The notes: generated by a model not told the origin, from the sequence alone. DNA of 5,987 nucleotides from Prevotellaceae bacterium (GCA_031258915.1 JAIRMD010000181.1:1-5987), one strand, 5' to 3'; positions 1 to 5,807 are shown, counted from the first letter of the stretch. Translations and numbers: made by a program.

Positions 1-1
1 G

Positions 2-850
2 CAAAACCCGGCGCTGCTCGATAGCAGCATGCGCAACACCTACGCGCTGACCTACCTTGCCTACCTTGCCGGCATCTCGCACAGCAGCCTTGCCGCAGCG
101 TGGCGTGCGGACAACTTGGGGACGTTTGGCGTCAGCGTAGTGAGCCTCAACTACGGCTCGTTTGAGGCGTGGAATGAAGTCGGCGAAGAACCCGGGCGGT
201 TTGATGCTAACGAGTTTGCCGTGGGCTTGCACTACTCGCGCAGCGTGCTAAACTTCATCAGCATTGGCGCAAGCCTCAACGCCGTTGCTTCGCAGCTGGA
301 GCGCTACAGCTCCTACGGCGCAGCGCTCAGCTTTGGCGCACGTTACCGTAGCGCCGACGGCCTGCTCAACGCTACCCTCTCGCTCAAAAACATCGGTATG
401 CAGCTCAAGCCATACCGCGAGGGCAACCGCGAAAGCCTGCCGTTTGAAGTTCAGCTGGGCCTTGCCAAAAAACTCGAGAAGGCACCGCTGGGATTCTCTG
501 CTACGCTCAACGATTTGCAGTCCTTCAGCGTATATAGCAACGTGCAGGAGCAGGATAACATGCTCGGCAAAGGCAGCCGGAGCGAAGGCACGTTGGCCAA
601 AATCGGCAAGGAGTTCCTGAGCCACCTCTCGCTGGGGGTAGAGGTTGCCCCGTCCAAGTATTTTTACGCTATGGCCGGCTACAACTTCAGGCGCAGCAAC
701 GAGCTCTCCGTAGCGGAGGGGGGAAGCGGAGCAGGATTTTCGTTCGGCTTGGGCATACTCCTCAAGTACTTCGAACTATCCTACGCACGGTCAATTTACC
801 ACGTTGGCGGAGCAGCAAACCACTTTGGCATTGTGCTGAAGGGAATGTGA
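2..850 (+). CDS. porQ: Type IX secretion system protein PorQ-like, 5' end missing
   Basis: Outer-membrane beta-barrel-type protein of the PorQ/PorV (FadL-like) group, associated with type IX secretion in Bacteroidota. The reading frame is open to the left window edge, and the residues before the first in-window ATG (position 29) read QNPALLDSS. An NPA motif of this kind lies near the mature N-terminus in this family, so the gene should start outside the window and the ATG at 29 is internal. About 282 residues are visible. The rest alternates short amphipathic strands with Gly/Asn/Tyr-rich turns. It ends with a strand pair containing SYARSIYHVGGAANHFGIV, which resembles the PorQ C-terminus as I recall it. 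Location directly before cmk also fits porQ in this phylum. A different PorV-like or generic barrel protein is the main alternative. Confidence 0.82.
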   Translation, partial: QNPALLDSSMRNTYALTYLAYLAGISHSSLAAAWRADNLGTFGVSVVSLNYGSFEAWNEVGEEPGRFDANEFAVGLHYSRSVLNFISIGASLNAVASQLERYSSYGAALSFGARYRSADGLLNATLSLKNIGMQLKPYREGNRESLPFEVQLGLAKKLEKAPLGFSATLNDLQSFSVYSNVQEQDNMLGKGSRSEGTLAKIGKEFLSHLSLGVEVAPSKYFYAMAGYNFRRSNELSVAEGGSGAGFSFGLGILLKYFELSYARSIYHVGGAANHFGIVLKGM

Positions 851-873
851 GAGCTATGAGCTGCGAATGAGCA

Positions 874-915
874 AATCTGAAATCAGGAATCAGGAATCTG
901 GAATCTAAAATCTAA
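874..915 (+). repeat. Heptanucleotide tandem repeat directly before cmk
   Basis: Six abutting 7-base units read AATCTGA, AATCAGG, AATCAGG, AATCTGG, AATCTAA and AATCTAA. They are followed at once by AA and the cmk start ATG, so the start codon itself looks like the beginning of a seventh unit (AATG). All units share AATC, and the last three bases vary. The array fills the position where a Shine-Dalgarno site would be, and no other ribosome binding site is visible. A gain or loss of a unit would change the leader length but not the reading frame. Confidence 0.85.
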
Positions 916-916
916 A

Positions 917-1606
917 ATGAACGACATCATCATTGCCATCGACGGCTATTCATCGTGCGGGAAGAGCACGTTTGCCAAGGCCATATCGGAGAGGTTAGGC
1001 TACACCTTTATTGATACCGGCGCCATGTACCGCGCTGCTACGCTGTACGCCATGCGCCACAACATGGTAAGCGCCGATGGTAGCGTAAAGAGGGAGGAGC
1101 TGACGGCGGCTTTGCCGCTCATTAGCATCAGGCTTGGGCGCGACGCGCAGAGCGGGGAGAGTAAGGTTTTTTTGAATGGCGAGGATGTTACCGAAGAAAT
1201 CCGCTTGGCCGGCGTGTCGGGCAGCGTGAGCCGCGTGAGCGAGCTTGCCGCCGTGCGCGAGCATCTGGTGGCGCAGCAGCAGGCAATGGGGCAAGGCAAG
1301 GCAATAGTGATGGACGGGCGGGATATAGGAACGGTCGTTTTTCCGTCCGCCGAGCTGAAAATTTTCATGACGGCTTCGCCTGAAGTCCGTGCGCAGCGAC
1401 GCTACCGGGAGCTGCGCGCAAAAGGCGTGAAAACGTCGCTGTGCGAGGTGGAGAGCAACATCCGGCAGCGCGATGCCATAGACGAAAACCGCACGGTAGG
1501 CCCGCTACGCAAAGCCGATGACGCTGTGCTGCTGGACAACAGCCACATGAGCGTAGATGAGCAAATGGAGTGGGTGATGAAGCTGATTACTTCCACTCGA
1601 CCTTAG
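917..1606 (+). CDS. cmk: (d)CMP kinase (cytidylate kinase)
   Basis: Cytoplasmic enzyme that transfers phosphate from ATP to CMP or dCMP, an essential step in making CTP and dCTP. The 229-residue length is normal for the bacterial family. The P-loop GYSSCGKS is at residues 10-17, the substrate motif IDTGAMYRA at 32-40, the insert motif LNGEDVTEEIR at 85-95, and the signature DGRDIGTVVFP at about 132-142. A lid region rich in arginine follows (RAQRRYRELRAKG), then RQRDAIDENRTVGPLRKADDA near the C-terminus. The ATG at 917 puts the P-loop at the usual distance from the N-terminus. The gene follows porQ with 66 intervening bases that contain the heptamer array, so it may be cotranscribed. Its last 20 bases overlap the end of the alkaline phosphatase gene on the other strand. 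Confidence 0.97.
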   Translation: MNDIIIAIDGYSSCGKSTFAKAISERLGYTFIDTGAMYRAATLYAMRHNMVSADGSVKREELTAALPLISIRLGRDAQSGESKVFLNGEDVTEEIRLAGVSGSVSRVSELAAVREHLVAQQQAMGQGKAIVMDGRDIGTVVFPSAELKIFMTASPEVRAQRRYRELRAKGVKTSLCEVESNIRQRDAIDENRTVGPLRKADDAVLLDNSHMSVDEQMEWVMKLITSTRP

Positions 1607-2951
1607 TGGCTTTCGCTATCTTTTTCGGAATGTCGGTGTTGTCCATTTTGCCGCGAAACAGCTCGCTGCCCTCGCCAATGGCGTACACGGGCACCATAGT
1701 GCCGGTGTGATCAAAGGTGCTGTAGCTACCGCCGTTCTTGGCGCTCACCATGCGCATGATGCTTCGCGTCATCTCCCCGCTGTTTTTCAGCGTGCAGGGG
1801 GTATCGTCGCTGGATGGCTTGCTCTTGGCGCTTGCAGCGAATAAGCTTCTCAGCAAAATTTCGTCGCCGTAGCTGACGGTGATGCCCATGTTCTCCGCCA
1901 GCCATGCCTTTAGCTCGCTGTACGAGGTCGCATCTTTTAACCGTTGGGCTAACTTGTCCACAGACGCTTTTTGCTTTCCCAGCCCCAGAATATCAATGCT
2001 GCCACCCGCGCCGGAGCCAACGCCTAAGCCGCCCGTTTCGTGGTCGGCTGTAACCACAATGAGCGTTTGCTTTGGGTATTTGCGGTAAAAATCAAGCGCA
2101 ACCTTCACCGCCTCCGACATGTCTATCACCTCGCGCACCATGCTGCCTGCATCGTTGTCGTGCGAAGCCCAGTCTATCTTTCCGCCCTCAACCATGAGGA
2201 AGAATCCCTTGCCGTTTTGCAACTTTTCTATGGCCAGCGCCGTTGTTTGCGCAAGCGTATAGTCATCGCTCGACTTGTCGATGGCGTAGGGGTAGGCCGT
2301 CTGCGGCTTGCTATCGGGCTGTAGCAGCAGCAGCTTCGGCGCGGTAGATGATTTGCAGTCGGACAGGCTGCGCACGACCGCATAGCCGTTTTTTTCTATC
2401 AGGCCAAAAATGCTTTCCTGCCGCTTGTCTTTGCCCAAAGGCTCAACAAAGCCCGCTCCCGAAAAGAAGTCGAAGCCGCTCTTGGCCAAATCCTGCGCAA
2501 TTTCGTAGTACATGCTGCGCGAAGCCTGATGCGCGTAAAATACGGCTGGCGTGGCATGGTCTATGCTTACGCTGGTGGTTATGCCCACCTTGTAGCCCTT
2601 CTCCTTGAGCCGGTAGGCAATGCTGGTGAGGTTCTCCGTAGCATCTGCGTTCATCCCGATGCGTCCGTTGCGGGTTTTGCTTCCGCAGGCAAAGGCCGTG
2701 CCCGATGCGGCAGAGCATGTTACCAAGCTCGATGCCGAGTAGGTTGTGGAGAATCCGGTTACGGGAAAGGTAGAGAACGTGAGCGTTCCCGACCCCGGCT
2801 CATTACCCTGGCGTGCGGCGAGGTAATCCTCCGTAAGCGTTACGGCGCCAAACCCCATCCCGTCGCCGATAAACAAAAAAACATACTTTGCCTGCGAGTA
2901 TGCAAGCGTTGCGCTCAGCGCAAAAACAGTAAAAATAAGGATTCGCTTCAT
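1587..2951 (-). CDS. Secreted alkaline phosphatase
   Basis: A 454-residue exported phosphomonoesterase of the PhoA-type alkaline phosphatase family (two zinc ions and one magnesium ion). The start chosen, CAT at 2949-2951, gives a signal peptide (MKRIL, hydrophobic stretch, AYSQ, cleavage about residue 20). A longer frame to 3167 would run through the upstream gene. Expected active-site residues are present: Asp30 in IGDGMG, nucleophile Ser80 in TCSAASGTA, His132 and Thr134 in DHATPA, Glu255, Asp260 and His264 in the VEGGKIDWASH stretch, Asp303 and His304 in TADHETGG, and His415 in FDHTGT. Cys79 stands where E. coli PhoA has Asp101. It is the second gene of a leftward unit: only 7 bases separate it from the upstream phosphatase stop, with AAAGG overlapping that stop as a possible ribosome binding site. 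It probably acts in the periplasm or outside the cell in phosphate release. I do not assign a phoA or phoB symbol. Confidence 0.94.
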   Translation of the reverse strand: MKRILIFTVFALSATLAYSQAKYVFLFIGDGMGFGAVTLTEDYLAARQGNEPGSGTLTFSTFPVTGFSTTYSASSLVTCSAASGTAFACGSKTRNGRIGMNADATENLTSIAYRLKEKGYKVGITTSVSIDHATPAVFYAHQASRSMYYEIAQDLAKSGFDFFSGAGFVEPLGKDKRQESIFGLIEKNGYAVVRSLSDCKSSTAPKLLLLQPDSKPQTAYPYAIDKSSDDYTLAQTTALAIEKLQNGKGFFLMVEGGKIDWASHDNDAGSMVREVIDMSEAVKVALDFYRKYPKQTLIVVTADHETGGLGVGSGAGGSIDILGLGKQKASVDKLAQRLKDATSYSELKAWLAENMGITVSYGDEILLRSLFAASAKSKPSSDDTPCTLKNSGEMTRSIMRMVSAKNGGSYSTFDHTGTMVPVYAIGEGSELFRGKMDNTDIPKKIAKATKVEWK

Positions 2952-2958
2952 TTTTGAT

Positions 2959-4173
2959 TTACCTTTTACCCCCATTGCTATTTGTAATTTCATAGACCGC
3001 CTTGACTTTGACGCTTTCGCCGTTGTCGCTGAATAGCTTGGCGCAGACAACGGTGGTTGTATCCACGGTGAAGGGCGCTGCGTAGGCAGGCGATTCGGTG
3101 GTTGGCGTTGAGCCGTCCGTTGTGTAGCGAACCACGCCCTGCACACCCTCCGGCGGCAGGATGGCAACTGTGGCGCTGTCGACGAACGTTCCGCCGTAGG
3201 GCGGTTGGAAGGTCTGGGAGGCGAAGCGCGGCGAGGGCAGCACGTCCACCTCTTGCCAGAGGTTATCCGGCTCGTCGAAGCCAGCGTAGGCAGGCTTGGT
3301 GGGGCGCCCCGTCCACGCCTGCGGCGCCTTCAGGCGCAGGGCAAAGGCAACGTCCGCCGCAAGGTCGTACTTGTAAATCGTCTGCTGTATCGCGTAGCCC
3401 TGCTTTACGCCCTTGCCGGCAAAAATAATGGGCGTGTTTAGCTCGTCGTAGGCGATACCGCCGTGGCCGTGGAAAACGCCGCCGTGGTCTCCGACAACGA
3501 TAATCAGGGTATTATCGGCTATGCCTGCGCTGTGGATAGCGTCGACTATGAGCCTAACGTGACCGTCAACTTCGCCAACGGCGTGCAGGTAGTCGGGCGA
3601 CAGGTGGCCGGACTCATGCCCGGCGTGGTCTACATCGTCCAGCTGGACGAACAGGAACGTTGGCTTCTTCGCCGTGATGTACTCCGCCGCCTGCTGCGCC
3701 GCCTCCAGCTGCGAGGCGCAGCTCTTCGACTCGTTCAGCAGCGAGCGCTCCAGCATGTCCGCAAATCCACCCCACTGGTAAATTGCGCCCAGCTCGGCCT
3801 CCGGACGCTGCTCGCGGAGGATTCGGAAAATGTTCGGAAACGAGCGGTCGCGGCTCATGACAGGGTAGGGGAAGTCAAAATCGTTGGCGTGCCACGAGTT
3901 GTCGATGGCACCTGTAGCCTCGGGACCGGCACCGCACAGCATCGCGTTCCAGTTGGGCGTGCTGACGCTTGGCAGAATGCAGCGGGCGGTGTAGCTGTAC
4001 GCGCCGCGCCGTAGGAGGCTGTCTAAAAAGGGCGTAGCCGATGCGTGAAGCCCGGTGCTGCTCAGGCCGTCAATGCCGATTACTACTACGTGCTCGATGC
4101 CCCGTGGGTATCTGCTCTGCAGCTGACATGCGGCCAGCGCAGCGCAGAGCGTGATTGCAAGTATTCTTTTCAT
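2959..4173 (-). CDS. Lipoprotein alkaline phosphatase-superfamily phosphodiesterase with chitobiase-type C-terminal domain
   Basis: A 404-residue hydrolase related to type I phosphodiesterases/nucleotide pyrophosphatases. The N-terminus is a lipoprotein signal with lipobox LAAC, lipidated Cys at residue 16. No acidic surface-export signal follows, so periplasmic versus surface location is open. Metal-site residues expected for the superfamily are visible: Asp35 in VIGIDG, a nucleophile region LPSVSTPNWNAM at 67-78 (Ser71 or Thr72), Asp182 and His186 in DHAGH, Asp229 and His230 in GDHGG, and probably His237 in HGHGG. Residues about 325-397 form a small beta domain with YTTDGSTPTTESPAY, typical of the chitobiase/hexosaminidase C-terminal (CHB_HEX_C) fold. 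It is first in a two-gene unit with the alkaline phosphatase. A promoter lies at 4235-4266, and no strong ribosome binding site precedes the ATG. Substrate is unknown: nucleotide, phosphodiester or phosphoglycan are all possible. Confidence 0.88.
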   Translation of the reverse strand: MKRILAITLCAALAACQLQSRYPRGIEHVVVIGIDGLSSTGLHASATPFLDSLLRRGAYSYTARCILPSVSTPNWNAMLCGAGPEATGAIDNSWHANDFDFPYPVMSRDRSFPNIFRILREQRPEAELGAIYQWGGFADMLERSLLNESKSCASQLEAAQQAAEYITAKKPTFLFVQLDDVDHAGHESGHLSPDYLHAVGEVDGHVRLIVDAIHSAGIADNTLIIVVGDHGGVFHGHGGIAYDELNTPIIFAGKGVKQGYAIQQTIYKYDLAADVAFALRLKAPQAWTGRPTKPAYAGFDEPDNLWQEVDVLPSPRFASQTFQPPYGGTFVDSATVAILPPEGVQGVVRYTTDGSTPTTESPAYAAPFTVDTTTVVCAKLFSDNGESVKVKAVYEITNSNGGKR

Positions 4174-4234
4174 TTAGCGTAAAAATAGTGGGTTTTACTT
4201 CGTTAGCAGAACAGCTTTAAAGGTTTATTCCCTG

Positions 4235-4266
4235 CAAAGCTACATAAAAAACTTACATCCTCCAAA
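4235..4266 (-). promoter_or_regulatory. Bacteroidota-type promoter for the phosphatase operon
   Basis: Read on the minus strand, TTTG (4263-4266) is followed by exactly 20 bases and then TAGCTTTG (4235-4242). This matches the Bacteroidota primary sigma pattern TTTG, 19-21 bases, TAnnTTTG. Transcription would start a few bases downstream, leaving a leader of roughly 55 bases before the lipoprotein start at 4173. I recognise no phosphate-responsive operator next to it. Confidence 0.62.
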
Positions 4267-4280
4267 TTTTTTCGCCAGCA

Positions 4281-4312
4281 TTTGGAAATTTAAACTGTTT
4301 TTCCTACCTTTA
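4281..4312 (+). promoter_or_regulatory. Possible divergent rightward promoter
   Basis: TTTG (4281-4284), 20 bases, then TACCTTTA (4305-4312) fits the Bacteroidota pattern except for the last base of the -7 element. It points right and lies back to back with the phosphatase promoter. The predicted transcript starts near 4319. It carries a small hairpin (GGTGC at 4336-4340 pairs with GCACC at 4348-4352), passes a possible start codon at 4380, and then enters the insertion element. No intact gene directly follows, so its original target is unclear. The ferredoxin operon further right is one candidate. Confidence 0.4.
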
Positions 4313-4395
4313 CGGCATCTGGTATCAAATGCTTCGGTGCAGCATTAGCACCTAAAATTAAAAAAAGAGTGAGCACATCATGCGCACACTTCTTA

Positions 4396-4411
4396 GGGGG
4401 TGTCAATAAAT
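4396..4411 (+). repeat. Left terminal inverted repeat of the deleted insertion sequence
   Basis: The sequence GGGGGTGTCAATAAAT matches the complement of 4785-4800 at 13 of 16 positions. Mismatches are at positions 3, 5 and 12. The transposase stop codon starts on its last base, as expected for a compact element end. Confidence 0.7.
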
Positions 4412-4726
4412 TAAGCACTCAAATTTGGTCGAATAATATAGCTCCATTCGCCGTGAAAATTGTATCGTTTTATATTTATTTTTTCAAACTCCTCATCGCT
4501 AATTTTTATTCCTGTTTTATACACTGTATCATCTAATTTTGCAGCTACTTTTAGTCCTGTTTTTGTTGTTGTCGCATTAATTAAGCTGATAATGGCTTAT
4601 ATGCAATTTTAATCCTGCATCACTGGCAAATTGATGCAAGAGATATATCCTTGATTGTTTTTCATTTAGCTGTTTGAGAGTTATCCTTATCCGTTTTTGC
4701 ATTGTTTCATGTGTTTCCATTGCCAT
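4411..4726 (-). pseudogene. ISAzo13-like transposase remnant
   Basis: Two pieces in different frames remain. The N-terminal piece runs from the ATG at 4726 to a stop at 4577 (49 codons before the stop) and includes MQKRIRITLKQLNEKQSRIY, which resembles the family's N-terminus. It passes into FASDAGLKLHISHY, which I would expect near the C-terminal part of the catalytic domain, so a first in-frame deletion probably lies around residue 30. The second piece, about 4593 down to the stop at 4411-4413, begins IISLINATTTKTG and continues to the natural C-terminus. The frames change near 4588-4594, where CATTATCAG can be read as HYQ in one frame and IIS in the other. Roughly 110 of about 400 expected residues survive, and all central catalytic residues appear lost. 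Confidence 0.75.
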
Positions 4727-4784
4727 ATTTTTTCGGCAAAAGATAGCTCTTTTTATTTAATCAGCAAAATTATTTAAGTAGGCT

Positions 4785-4800
4785 ATTTTTTGACAGCTCC
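4785..4800 (-). repeat. Right terminal inverted repeat of the deleted insertion sequence
   Basis: Read on the minus strand it is GGAGCTGTCAAAAAAT, the partner of 4396-4411. It lies about 58 bases before the remnant transposase start. TATCTTTT on the minus strand between the two resembles a -7 element and may have been the transposase promoter. Confidence 0.7.
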
Positions 4801-4914
4801 ATAATTATTCTGATAATTCAAGACACTACCCATTTTTTTCCGTAGCTTCGTAAAATATTTTCCCCGCTCGTTTGTCTGCATAAATAGAGGCTAATCTGTA
4901 AAAACGATAAGGTA
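4801..4914. other. Short leader between insertion element and ferredoxin gene
   Basis: I see no gene here on either strand. There is no convincing promoter: TTTG at 4871-4874 is followed by TAATCTGT at 4892-4899, but the spacing (17 bases) and the -7 element are both poor. The last bases contain AAGG just before the start codon at 4915, a reasonable ribosome binding site. Together with 4174-4395, this is all of the 4174-4914 gap not taken up by the insertion element. Confidence 0.5.
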
Positions 4915-5196
4915 ATGAATACAGCATATATTATCTTGGGAGTTGTGTTCCTGCTGTGGATTGCAGGCAGCTTGTACCGCAGGCAGAAGAACAGGAACAA
5001 AGTCATCAGTGTGGTGGAAAGTAATTGCAGCGGCTGCTTGCGCTGCGTCAAGAGATGCACGCACCATGTATTGGAAATGAAAGAGAATGAAACCGGAAAA
5101 CGTGCTACGGTGAAACATCCGGACAGGTGTACCGCTTGCGGAGATTGCTTGGGCAAATGCAGGTTCCGTGCACTGCGGTTAATTGAACGGGTATGA
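4915..5196 (+). CDS. Membrane-anchored 2[4Fe-4S] ferredoxin-like protein
   Basis: A 93-residue protein with one N-terminal membrane segment (about residues 4-20) followed by basic residues RRQKNRNK. This predicts a short outside N-terminus and a cytoplasmic iron-sulfur domain. Two complete CxxCxxCxxxC motifs follow: Cys38, 41, 44, 48 and Cys72, 75, 78, 82. Spacing between motifs suits a bacterial-type dicluster fold. The usual proline after the fourth cysteine is Thr49 in the first motif and Arg83 in the second, and the protein is basic around the clusters. It probably passes electrons to or from a membrane partner, not identified here. A ribosome binding site AAGG lies just upstream, and the stop overlaps the next gene's start (ATGA), so the two are likely translationally coupled. 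The family seems real, but I cannot name a characterised member. Confidence 0.88.
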   Translation: MNTAYIILGVVFLLWIAGSLYRRQKNRNKVISVVESNCSGCLRCVKRCTHHVLEMKENETGKRATVKHPDRCTACGDCLGKCRFRALRLIERV

Positions 5197-5438
5197 CGGA
5201 TTATCTCATCAATATGAATTGCAGGGAATGTTACCGAAGCGGAAAGCGTCCATACTGCGATGTGCGCAAGTTGTTACATCAGCTGCACATTCCTCCGCAG
5301 GAACAGGTTATACTGATTAGCATGGCGAACAAGAAAAGAATGAATTGTGAAAGTTTCAAAAACATATTGTTACTTTTGTCGCAAAGCAAATCCGTATGTA
5401 TGAAAAAAACAGATAGATTAAAAACGTTAAAAAATTAA
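5193..5438 (+). CDS. Small cysteine-containing protein of unknown function
   Basis: An 81-residue hydrophilic protein with no signal peptide or membrane segment. Cysteines at 10, 13 and 22 form a CxxC-x8-C cluster near the N-terminus, with more at 52 and 69. This could bind a metal or an iron-sulfur cluster, or undergo thiol chemistry, but no family is recognised. The start overlaps the ferredoxin stop (ATGA at 5193-5196), which supports both the start and a functional link. The last 20 or so codons are lysine-rich, AT-rich and look less protein-like. They also overlap a possible promoter element at 5371-5378, so the C-terminus may be poorly conserved or frameshifted. It ends 6 bases before the next gene. 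Confidence 0.65.
   Translation: MTDYLINMNCRECYRSGKRPYCDVRKLLHQLHIPPQEQVILISMANKKRMNCESFKNILLLLSQSKSVCMKKTDRLKTLKN
5371..5378 (+). promoter_or_regulatory. Possible internal -7 element for the membrane protein and sigma factor genes
   Basis: TACTTTTG matches TAnnTTTG exactly and is followed by TCGC, a context often seen at Bacteroidota start sites. The upstream element is weak: the nearest is TTG at 5345-5347, 23 bases away. A transcript starting here would have a leader of about 60 bases before the ATG at 5445. Sigma autoregulation or an alternative sigma factor could explain a missing -33 element. Confidence 0.38.
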
Positions 5439-5444
5439 AAAGTC

Positions 5445-5807
5445 ATGAAAAGAAGTTTGCATTTTGTTTGGCATGTGCTCTGGGGACTGGCGGCAGTAGC
5501 CGGATTTGGAGCCGTTTTTATGCTGCTGTGGAACGCTTTGGTGCCACAAATTTTTGGAATCACCGCCATTAATTTTTGGCAGGCGTTGGGGTTGCTGGTT
5601 TTGCTCGCCGGATTGAGTAAATTTATGGTCATCGCGGCATTTTTAGGAATGAGAGGGTACAGGCGTAACCCCATTCATGAAAAATGGCGGAAAATGAGCG
5701 ACGAAGAACGCAAGGAGTTTATCAAAAATCGCCGGTTCGGGCATCATTTCGGGCACGGCTTTGGGCACGATTTTTTCGACAGGGAAGAATCCGAAAAGAA
5801 AAATTGA
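5445..5807 (+). CDS. Two-span membrane protein with histidine-rich tail, unknown function
   Basis: A 120-residue protein with two hydrophobic segments (about 8-32 and 45-69), a short uncharged loop (NALVPQIFGITAINF), and a charged C-terminal half. Positive residues at both ends (Lys2-Arg3 and RGYRR at 70-74) predict both termini in the cytoplasm. The tail holds EKWRKMSDEERKEF, then repeated Phe-Gly-His units from 98 to 108 (GHHFGHGFGH) and a charged end. The histidines could bind metal ions. The stop is separated by one base from the sigma factor start, so the two are probably made together. It might control the sigma factor or sense membrane or metal stress, but it has no recognised anti-sigma domain. 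I do not know a characterised homologue. Confidence 0.83.
   Translation: MKRSLHFVWHVLWGLAAVAGFGAVFMLLWNALVPQIFGITAINFWQALGLLVLLAGLSKFMVIAAFLGMRGYRRNPIHEKWRKMSDEERKEFIKNRRFGHHFGHGFGHDFFDREESEKKN

Larger units (their letters stand above)
4396..4800 (-). mobile_element. Internally deleted ISAzo13-family-like insertion sequence (405 bp, non-autonomous)
   Basis: The element is bounded by imperfect terminal inverted repeats (4396-4411 and 4785-4800, 13 of 16 bases matching, core TGTCAA). Between them, on the minus strand, lie the beginning and end of a transposase with the middle missing. The family call rests on the C-terminal stretch ATTTKTGLKV followed by YKTGIKISDEE and FHGEWSYIIRP, which matches ISAzo13-type (Rhodopirellula-type DDE) transposases as I know them. 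A full element should be about three times longer. It is much more AT-rich than the flanking phosphatase genes. A TA at 4394-4395 and another at 4802-4803 could be the target duplication, but one extra base makes that uncertain. Confidence 0.75.

Noticed and set aside
248..625. Antisense frame within porQ
   Set aside because: It is a shadow of the porQ codons, with no ribosome binding site and no domain.
1587..3167. Longer alkaline phosphatase frame starting at 3167
   Set aside because: The extra N-terminus is Arg/Pro/Ser-rich, lies within the 3' end of the upstream phosphatase, and would bury the clear signal peptide that begins at 2951.
3463..4014. 183-codon frame on the plus strand inside the lipoprotein gene
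   Set aside because: It lies wholly antisense to a gene with strong family motifs, is Val/Arg/Ala-rich without domain features, and is best explained by GC-rich codon bias.
4174..4300. Phosphate-responsive operator for the phosphatase operon
   Set aside because: I found no convincing pair of direct repeats resembling a Pho box, so phosphate control is not claimed.
4336..4352. Hairpin GGTGC/GCACC as an intrinsic terminator
   Set aside because: The stem has only five pairs. The tract after it on the plus strand is A-rich, not U-rich, and on the minus strand the T tract comes before the stem.
4394..4803. TA target site duplication flanking the insertion element
   Set aside because: The left TA abuts the inverted repeat but the right TA is one base away. 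Two bases are too few to be sure, so it is noted but not listed as a feature.
4871..4899. Promoter directly before the ferredoxin gene
   Set aside because: TTTG is present, but the -7 element matches poorly (TAATCTGT) and the spacing of 17 bases is short.
4818..5156. 112-codon minus-strand frame across the ferredoxin gene
   Set aside because: It is the complement of the two-cluster ferredoxin and shows no start signal or recognisable family.
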